Of a stretch of DNA of 64,000 bases, positions 56,912 through 64,000 are shown one piece after another (the first letter of the stretch is position 1; each line of letters begins with the position of its first letter). The DNA is from Heterobilharzia americana (Eukaryota > Platyhelminthes > Trematoda > Strigeidida > Schistosomatidae). Under the pieces are notes generated by a model. The model was not told the DNA's origin and searched no databases. It was given only the letters and a program-made list of their open reading frames with translations. Location: assembly GCA_944470555.2 (NCBI GenBank), contig OX104127.1, positions 130,883,113 through 130,947,112 on the forward strand, in the 5' to 3' direction. The position numbers and the translations under genes were made by a program.

Positions 56912-58060
56912 CATAGATCCTCACAGACCTCTATATTGAAGAAAGAATGTTTTTGCATGAATTTCGACTGTACTGGCTTTGATTACTACTTCAAGTCTAT
57001 ACATAGTTACATTCAAGTTATAAAAATGTACTTACTGTTTCAAGCGAATTGCTAACCGTGGTTCCAACAACTAGTTAAATAAATCAGACAACTTATTAAT
57101 ATGACTAACTTTTTCACATCATAAAATGTCCGTGAGTTAAATAATTTCTTGCCATGTTTAAGAATGACTGATGATGAACTGAACAAGGTTTTGAGTATAT
57201 TTACTCACTGTTTTAGACAAAGACTGCTTACTTATTGTCAACTAAAAGCTGAAATGCTCTACTTTGGCACTTGTAGAAATGAGTTCTGAATGTATTAGTC
57301 ATCCATACCTTCAGAAAAGATAATGATTATAAAACTGGACTCTTCTGACGTATGTGATGTTAATTCTACCTTGCCTGCACTTCGATATTCTGTTAAAAAG
57401 ATTCATTGGTTTGACATAAAAAAGTCCAACTGCATTAAACCCATAGACGCACTGCTGTACTGTAAATCTAGAGTAACCCAAAAACTAATCCGATTACGTC
57501 TTTCTTTCGGGATTTTAGTGGTGCAGAAGTCAATCATTAGCCCAGTTTTGATTAAAGGAATGCGATAAATACTACAGACGTCAGATACAATAGCTACAGG
57601 AAATATTTTAGAGGATTGGCATTCCAGTGGGAAGTCAGTCAGAAGAAACTTGGCTACGGACCCCAGCCTAAAATGTACAAGGAGAGAAAACAGTCATCCG
57701 TCAACCAACAGCGAGTTGACGTAAACAGCAAACAACCAAGCATAGCATAACAGGAACAAAAAGCATAGTTTTACTCTGACAAAGGCTCTCTTTCAGAGTG
57801 ACTGATTGAAATGTAGGGGAAAACAAGCTGAGGTATGACAGAAGTCTCTTCACCGTTTTAAAACTGGACAACACTGACGTTCAGTGAGAGCACTGCTTAA
57901 AAATTTGTGCAACATTTGAACATACCTCAGAATTTTATAGATTCAATGTTGACGACATCACTTAGCCTGGCGATGAAACGTCCACGGCAAAATATCATCC
58001 TAAGCTACTAAGCCTCTTCATCGTTTTGAATACCACACATAGTTTCATGAAGTTATAGCC
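56912..58060. other. Unassigned stretch before Penelope-like copy B
   Basis: An 81-codon plus frame at 57323-57568 has balanced composition (KLDSSDVCDVNSTLPALRYS) but no recognised family. The region 57600-58030 is less AT-rich and may be old transposon sequence; I could not align it to anything in the window. Confidence 0.4.
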
Positions 58061-58244
58061 TAGTCTTACTTTACCGACTTATTCACATAAACTCTAAAGT
58101 TCATCTGTTGTTTAAAATGGGAATTGAAAATTGGCCAACAGCTTAAAAAGGATAATAACCTGTGATCAAACGAATAAAACATATGCAAAACTAGTAGAAC
58201 AAAACTATTATCATTGTAAAAATAAGTTACCTTGATAAGTTTGA

Positions 58245-59240
58245 ACAAAATATTGAGAGGAAGGAGATTATCTGAAAAATATGATATATTAGTAATGTAC
58301 ATTTCGAACAGTTTGATCACACATGAACTTGTCAAATTATCCAAATAAAACAAGGTGAGCTTCACTAAGCCGGTGAAGTTATAATTAGAGCTCATCGTAT
58401 TTACACAGATGACATAAAAGAATTAGAAGTAAAATTACTAATGGATACGTTAGTGCAAAATGGATATCCAGATGTAAAATTGGTATAACACTGGGACCCA
58501 TTAGTCAGTATTCTGTCCCTAAGAAAAATGTGTATATCACATTGCCACGTAGATATGAATCGAATAGCCTAATCGTGAAGAAAAGGCTCAAATCAAAGGC
58601 CATCATAGTGAAGAAGATAAATTTCATGCTTCGATGGAAACAAAAACAGCATTTGAACGAGTTTATAACATCCCATTGCGTAATATCAGTTTGCATGTAC
58701 GTGTGGACACACATAGGAAGGAGCCATCGGGATTTACAGTTAAGAATGGTTGAATATGTTTCTGAATGGTTCCAGAAACAAATGGCCCCTAATAGTTTAA
58801 TAAGTACTGCTGATCAACGTCTTTCCACATCGATAGCAAAATACATATTAGAGACTGGTAGTAAGATTGAGAGAAGACAACCTTTACCTTGCTGTATAGA
58901 CACGGTGAAGTACGAATACTAAGATCTGTCAAAACACTTGCTATCCATAAATTCAAATTCCTTCCTAAGTATTTAGAAACAATTGCTACTTACACTAAAC
59001 CTACCCTGGTAGTATTAGGTCAAACTCTTTATACTACTGATGGTGGTAATTTGACCTTTTATTATTTTTCTACTGCGTCTGTTATCTTTCTTAATTATAA
59101 TTCTGTTGGCTTAATTAACCTTTCTAAGTTTTATATAAATTATTCAAAAAGTTAATGTGTGATCAAATTTTTGTTAACACATCACTTGTTTTAGATAATC
59201 TTCGTCTTACTATGTTATTACCATTGTATCATCTTTATCT
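58245..59240 (+). mobile_element. Penelope-like element, 5'-truncated, bracketed by inverted terminal repeats (copy B)
   Basis: Left arm 58245-58392 is the inverted copy of right arm 59091-59240: both carry, reading outward on the plus-type strand, AATTATAA, GGCTTA, TTTTAT, ATGTGTGATCAAA and AGATAATCT blocks. Between them the plus strand encodes the last part of a Penelope polyprotein: MDTLVQNGYPDVKLV (about 58437), KKNVYITLPRRYESNSLIVK (about 58523), a GIY-YIG-type module (HIGRSHRDLQLRMVEYVSEW, about 58690-58770) and SIAKYILETGSKI (about 58830-58865). The coding begins directly after the left arm. Inverted pLTR joined to a truncated 5' end is a documented Penelope architecture. Beyond 59240, T-rich sequence to about 59640 may belong to the 3' terminal repeat. 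Confidence 0.75.
58430..58925 (+). pseudogene. RT tail and GIY-YIG-type endonuclease remnant of Penelope-like element B
   Basis: An open frame from about 58500 to 58920 covers the pre-endonuclease basic segment (VYITLPRRY, KKRLKSKAI), the module core and the SIAKYILETG tail. Relative to copy A, YIG is HIG, the EH pair is EY, and the cysteine cluster reads VISVCMYVW instead of CVYKFTCVC, so catalysis and metal binding are probably lost although the frame is open for 130 codons. A C-terminal piece (LAIHKFKFLPKYLETIATYT) continues in another frame. Confidence 0.7.
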
Positions 59241-60340
59241 ATCCATATTGTTAATGCATAGACCAAGCGAAATTAGGAGAAAAGCCAATTGGAAGCAATC
59301 TTGACTGAAAATGATAAGTAATGAGAAAATAGGAGAGTAGTTCCTTGAAGGTCTAGTATGGGTCAATTTTGTTCTGTTTAGTCATTCTGTTTATTATTCA
59401 TTCACTTATTTATCTTTTTTTGACTTCCTCATATTTATACTATTTAATATATAATCTATATAAGTGGGGACTGGAATTGATTTTCAGCCATTGTTCTATT
59501 TTGTCGTGTCGCAATCGCATGCTTCCAGTTATACCTCTTGGCTATTTTCATATGTACTGGCACATTTCGTATGTCTATCTTTCATATTGTAAACTGTGGT
59601 TTTATTGTTATTATCATTTATTTGTTTAAATTTAGCACAGAGCGCTTTTATTAAATTAGCTTCTATGTCTTAAACAGTTTTAAGAAGGATGGAATATTTA
59701 CAAACAATTTTTAGTTAGGTTTTTAAGGTACTCAACTTTATTGTATACAACATTCATTATTGTAAGCGTTTTGTTTATTCGAGTTCTGTGAATATCATTT
59801 TCTACTTTGTTTACACAACTAAACGCTTATTTTTTTTATTATCTCAATTTATGCATTAATCTATTAATATTATTTCTCAGTGAAAGTTGTAAGGATGAAG
59901 AAGAAAATATCTGCTTGACTAATTTTATCACTAATGAAGCGGAACTACTGTTTACAGTGAAATAAGCAATAAGAACAACTTTATTTAGCAAGGTGTTACA
60001 GGTTTTATTGATTTTTGTTACAATTACTGGAAACTAAACTCACAGTTGAATGACATAATCCATAAATGACTGTGTTTCATATATGTGTAAAGCGTGTATT
60101 CGTGCAAAACAATATTTCTTTTCATTATTCCAGTGAGTACTAAAGTTTGACGTTACACCGGAACTTCGCTGAGTTAATTTTGAACAATAATATCGTCTTA
60201 ACTTCATTCTAACTTAAGTGATTTTGGTATTTATGGCTGATTTCTACTAACATTTCCAATACTTACTTGTTTATTCAAATGACTGTCCGTATTAACAAGT
60301 AACCAGGATTATCATTCTGACTATCTTAAATAGCTGTAGT
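59241..60340. other. T-rich stretch, possible Penelope 3' repeat, then unassigned
   Basis: 59241-59640 is T-rich with an 86-codon hydrophobic frame that is probably terminal-repeat or simple low-complexity sequence. 59640-60340 shows nothing recognisable. Confidence 0.4.
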
Positions 60341-60344
60341 TAGC

Positions 60345-60620
60345 AGACTACTGATACCGGGTGGTGATTCAAGGTGAAATGAAAATTTGAGATGCAGTAG
60401 GATTCAAACCAGCGACCACTGAGTTTGCCTAACTGTGGTTATTTCAGATGGCCAGAATGATAATAAGTATGATGCTTCTTAGCTCCGATTCAAGTAGGTT
60501 TTTGGTTTGATGAGAAGTCCTGACTGAACAACTAGTGCAAATACGATTCGCGATAGTAACTTTTCACGAATTCGCACGGCAGCCGGTCAAGACATTTGGT
60601 GATTAAAGTGACATAATGAC
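60345..60620 (-). repeat. Possible SINE-like repeat fragment
   Basis: Less AT-rich than its flanks. The minus strand contains ACTCAGTGGTCGCTGG and GGTTTGAATCC close together, resembling tRNA-like boxes, but the spacing is too short for a normal A/B pair. No other copy is recognised in the window, so identity is unproven. Confidence 0.25.
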
Positions 60621-60708
60621 CTGGTCAGAAGTAAAAGGAGATTGAAACTGACAAGACAGACTGTATTTTCCAAAACAGAAAGCAACTATCTGCTGTGATA
60701 TCACTTAG

Positions 60709-60945
60709 GTGACTTCTGCCTTCTACAACAATCTTCCTATAAAGGTTTTGTGGAATAATGCCAATCTACTCACTTATGAGTTACCGATTGAAGAAATAAC
60801 GGATGCCAGTAGGTCTAACCTCTTCATGAGAAGTATCGTAATTTCTGACCCTATCAAAACCACTTCTGTTATAAGATACCTTATACACCTTATTCAGATT
60901 TTAATGACGAACAAAAACTGCGCTCTGGATACTTGTATATTGTGA
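60709..60945 (+). other. Weak exon-like open frame, unrecognised
   Basis: Follows a plausible acceptor (ATATCACTTAG, ending 60708) and reads VTSAFYNNLPIKVLWNNANL, LTYELPIEEITDASRSNLFM, RSIVISDPIKTTSVI before a stop. Composition is balanced. No family recognised. A GT after CTATAAAG (60742) could be a donor. No partner exon seen. Confidence 0.15.
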
Positions 60946-63900
60946 GAACAAATAATATTCTCTATGATCTTTAGACACAAAGATTTTACTGAATTTATAA
61001 AACAAACCAACTTAAAAACAATAAACCAATAGACTTTATTCAGACAATCTTTACAGTGTAATATTCCACTTGGTAACTAAAATATGTTATAAACTTTCAC
61101 AGAATCCACTTATTAATGAGTTATTATCTACAAAATTAATTTGAAACATTCTGTCGGTATTCTGATACCCCGTGAAGATAATTTTTTCTGATGTGGAACT
61201 GTGTACTTTGAGTAATTTGTCAGGCAGAAGTTTTCATTCATCTAATATAAACTATTCAGTCAACATTTCCTTTCTGAAACACGTTTTTAGCACCAGTATT
61301 TTATAATAGTTTTCATCAGATAGTGAATTCTGAGAATGTTAACTCACAGTTTGGCGGTTCTTAGTCGAAATCCTACTTTGAATAACACTTTTTCCATTAC
61401 TCGTTTATCAGCAATGCACGATTACCTTCGAATATTTTGATTATTTTAGTTCAACAGATGCAGTACCTTTAATAATTATTATAAATTCTATTATAAGTAT
61501 AGTTTCGTAAACTTTTCCCTTCACGAAATAAATCCACCTTGTCGATCATTTTTAATAAAGTAATTAAATTCGGGAAAATAAACAGGTTGTATGTATAAAC
61601 AATAAAATTATCATCAAAATTGCATGGAAACTTCACAAACTTCATGATTATCTCCATCACTTGTTATACCTTTTTATTTTAATTGAAAAGGATTATACTT
61701 AGATCTACTGCCTACATGTGGAATCCAAACGGTATCGCATTATGAATTGATTTTAGTTTTCTAAAAAAAGAATGTTGAAAAGTTGTGAAACTATATTCAT
61801 TGTTTTGAATGCCTTCTCTAGAGCTGACACAATCTCACTGGTAATATTTCACTTTAGACTTGAGACTTAAAACATCTGTTGTTTTGGAAAATGTTACCAC
61901 GCTGATATTACTGCTTATTGTATACATACATTTTGTAAGAATTTCAATAAATATACATTTCTGAAAAATATATCTCAGATACAGTTAGGCTAGTGATCGA
62001 AAATGTTATGTAAGCAAGTCGGTAAACGAAAATCTTCACAAAATCTTATCTATCTTGCAGAAAGAGAAAACACAGAACTAGTGAACTGGTAAGTCATAGT
62101 AAGTTTTAAGTGTATACCTTCCATTACCTCCTCAACAATCCTTTTTATCGGTACACTGACAAATAGAATACTGTGATTAATACTATCTTCAATAAAGCCT
62201 ATTACTGGATGTGTGCCATTTAATATTTTTAGTGTATTTTTTACCCTTGATATTTTGCATGTATCATCCACTTAAAAGGCTACGAAATTTTGATCCAAAA
62301 GATGTATGTATTTTAAATGACACACTTTAAGTTTCAACAAGTAAAACCTTCTATGGTTAGATTGAATAGACCCCAGTGAAACTGTTTTATCCTTTGAACA
62401 CAACTGTACAGGAACATAGGCTGTTGACCTACATAGTCTTTACTAACATACATTTCAAATCAGCGATGGGTAATATCCAAAACTCCAAAACCTACTGTTG
62501 AAGAATAAGTAGACATTTTTTTTGAAAAGTGTGGTGAATAGGGTTGTAAAGACTGAATCCATGAGGAATGGGTTTAACTTTAGGTGGTAGCACTGAAGCA
62601 CTATGTGTACGTGCATCCTTTAAAAGTCTAAAAAACCAATGAAACCTCACTTTGTTGTAAGCTACCAATAAAACAATAAAAGGTGTAACATTTTGAGATG
62701 AGATCAGAACGTAAGTAAAAATGATCCTCTTGAACTTAAAGTGGTATGTTAGAAGACAAGTCTAAGGCCTTCTGGTTCCACAAGTCAGCATGGATCGTCA
62801 ATCGAGTTTTCACCAACAAAGTCGTCACAAATATCATCAATTTTTTAGCCAGTATATTAGACTAATATGTATGCTACATCTAAAAGGAGATAAAGGATGT
62901 TACTAATTCAAAAGATGTTAGAAGAGACACAAGGCTTTACTAGAAATGATTGAGCCTACTTCCCATTTCAGGCCAGAATGGACATTTCATCAGCAGTTAT
63001 CACTTTAAAGACTGACAGATAGGATGTATGCACGAAATGGAACTCAACGAAAGAGACTGAGTTAGATGAATAGGTTGAATAACAGTTGTATTTTTTTCAT
63101 TATGCCCAGGAAAACTACAAAATATCGAATCCTTCAACAAGAGTTGAACAGGATCATATTTCCAATGTAAATCTGTGGTGCAAAGAAGCCGAATATCACC
63201 AAAAAGTTCACTAAAAATATGACTAAGTGTAGCAGCTAAGTAAAGTCCTACTGGAACACCTCAGAATTTTCTCGACGAAAGTAGTAAATGTAGATCTACG
63301 TAACAGTATAAACTAGTCAATAGACATTACAGTAGTCTAAAGAAACAGCCTCCACTTCATAAATTGATGAACAAACAACCATGAGCATCGTTAAATGATC
63401 GATTTTATCTCAGCTGATAGTCAAAATGCCTTTTAGAATATTAAATACGATGAGAAGTGCCCCGATTAAACAGTACAATTGATTTTTCATTGAAACAGAA
63501 CAGCTGTTAACATTATCCTTAAAAGCACAGTGACCGGTTAACAAAGAGCTGCCTGGATCATGTTGTTAACTTAATCAAACTAGATGTGGCGTACTTGTTC
63601 ATTACCCTAAATAAAATTGAACTGAATGAAACATCTTTATCAATCTAGTAATGCATCTACCTTTTGATTATCTACTAATAGGCGAAGAAATTAGAAACAA
63701 AATCTAACCCTGAGGTTTTATTTAGGCTAATTGTTAAATTGGTTAAAAATTCTTAATTTAAATTTAATCAAATTTTTCTGAATAGATGTTGTTTCTCACT
63801 GCGATACACTCTAAGTAGAATTGATTTCTTGTGCTCCGTACTTCTAGGTGTTTGATTTTCATTCGTATTGAACATTGAAAGAGAGTTAATTAACTACTAT

Positions 63901-64000
63901 TTCAATGAGTAGTGTTCAGTAATAAATTTGCAGTGTGTGCATAAATCACGTTTCAAGACTAACAGACACTAAGCTTTATAAATGTTCGTAAATCTTATGG
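60946..64000. other. Unassigned stretch with one exon-like frame
   Basis: AT-rich, with no recognisable transposon motifs. The only frame I single out is 62134-62270 (minus, separate entry). The last 1.7 kb shows no gene, repeat or box. Confidence 0.45.
62134..62270 (-). other. Weak exon-like open frame with acceptor and donor
   Basis: On the minus strand a pyrimidine-containing acceptor (GCCTTTTAAG) precedes TGG and the frame DDTCKISRVKNTLKILNGTH, PVIGFIEDSINHSILFVSVP, IKRIVEE, ending at GAGGAG followed by GTAATG. An alternative donor (GAAG/GTATAC) lies 11 bases on. Balanced, protein-like composition, but the product is not recognised and no adjoining exon is seen. Confidence 0.2.

Noticed and set aside
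58066..58395. 109-codon minus-strand open frame
   Set aside because: It reads through the left inverted terminal segment of Penelope-like copy B. Related translations appear at 6.5 and 12.4 kb only because the DNA blocks are shared.
59369..59629. 86-codon plus-strand frame resembling membrane segments
   Set aside because: T-rich low-complexity sequence next to the Penelope terminal repeat; hydrophobic translation is expected of such DNA.
1..64000. CRISPR arrays, bacterial operons, phage or viral genes
   Set aside because: No regularly spaced direct repeats, ribosome-binding sites with tandem ORFs, or viral structural genes are visible.

Overview
This window looks like AT-rich nuclear DNA of a schistosomatid blood fluke (Schistosoma or a near relative). 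The main evidence is the repeat content: several degenerate copies of the hammerhead-ribozyme SINE known in schistosomes as Sm-alpha, Penelope-like elements with GIY-YIG-type endonuclease remnants, and RTE-like non-LTR retrotransposons with schistosome-style sequence. No bacterial-type gene organisation, rRNA, genuine tRNA gene or CRISPR array is visible. The species assignment is an inference; no search was run.

No intact protein-coding gene is supported anywhere in the 64 kb. The longest open frames (up to 228 codons) are antisense shadows of dead retrotransposons. A few short open frames with plausible splice signals are listed as weak exon candidates. The window is probably intergenic, or lies in very long introns, and is shaped by old and moderately young transposon insertions.

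Layout: 1-6.4 kb, no recognisable element; 6.4-7.4 kb, minus-strand Penelope-like fragment; 8.9-9.3 kb, 5'-truncated RTE-like copy; 9.4-10.8 kb, two inverted-repeat elements with hammerhead-like arms and a tRNA-like core; 12.3-12.5 kb, Penelope-type inverted pair without coding sequence; 15.1-15.5 kb, the best inverted-repeat element; 18.06-21.2 kb, long but defective RTE-like copy; 21.5 kb, a 70-bp TA tract; 22.9-23.1 kb, TAA arrays; 24.0-25.05 kb, three Sm-alpha copies; 26.1-28.6 kb, minus-strand RTE-like copy; 29.9 kb, a minimal inverted-repeat element; 33.6-35.0 kb, internally deleted RTE-like copy sharing an in-frame stop with the 18-kb copy; 37.9 and 48.2 kb, an unclassified direct repeat pair; 40.0-41.15 kb, four Sm-alpha copies; 43.0-43.7 kb, RTE-like 3' fragment; 44.2-44.7 kb, two Sm-alpha copies; 51-53.7 kb, broken protein-like sequence; 55.3-56.9 kb, two more inverted-repeat elements; 58.2-59.6 kb, a Penelope-like copy bracketed by inverted terminal repeats; 59.6-64 kb, mostly unassigned.

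The most unusual structure is the inverted-repeat family (9.4, 10.3, 15.1, 29.9, 55.3 and 56.6 kb). Its arms end in a shared terminal sequence, and each arm carries a hammerhead-like core oriented so that its 3' side faces the outer end of the element. At least three copies have a tRNA-like A-box/B-box segment between the arms. This combines features of a foldback/MITE element, a SINE and a ribozyme-bearing retroelement.
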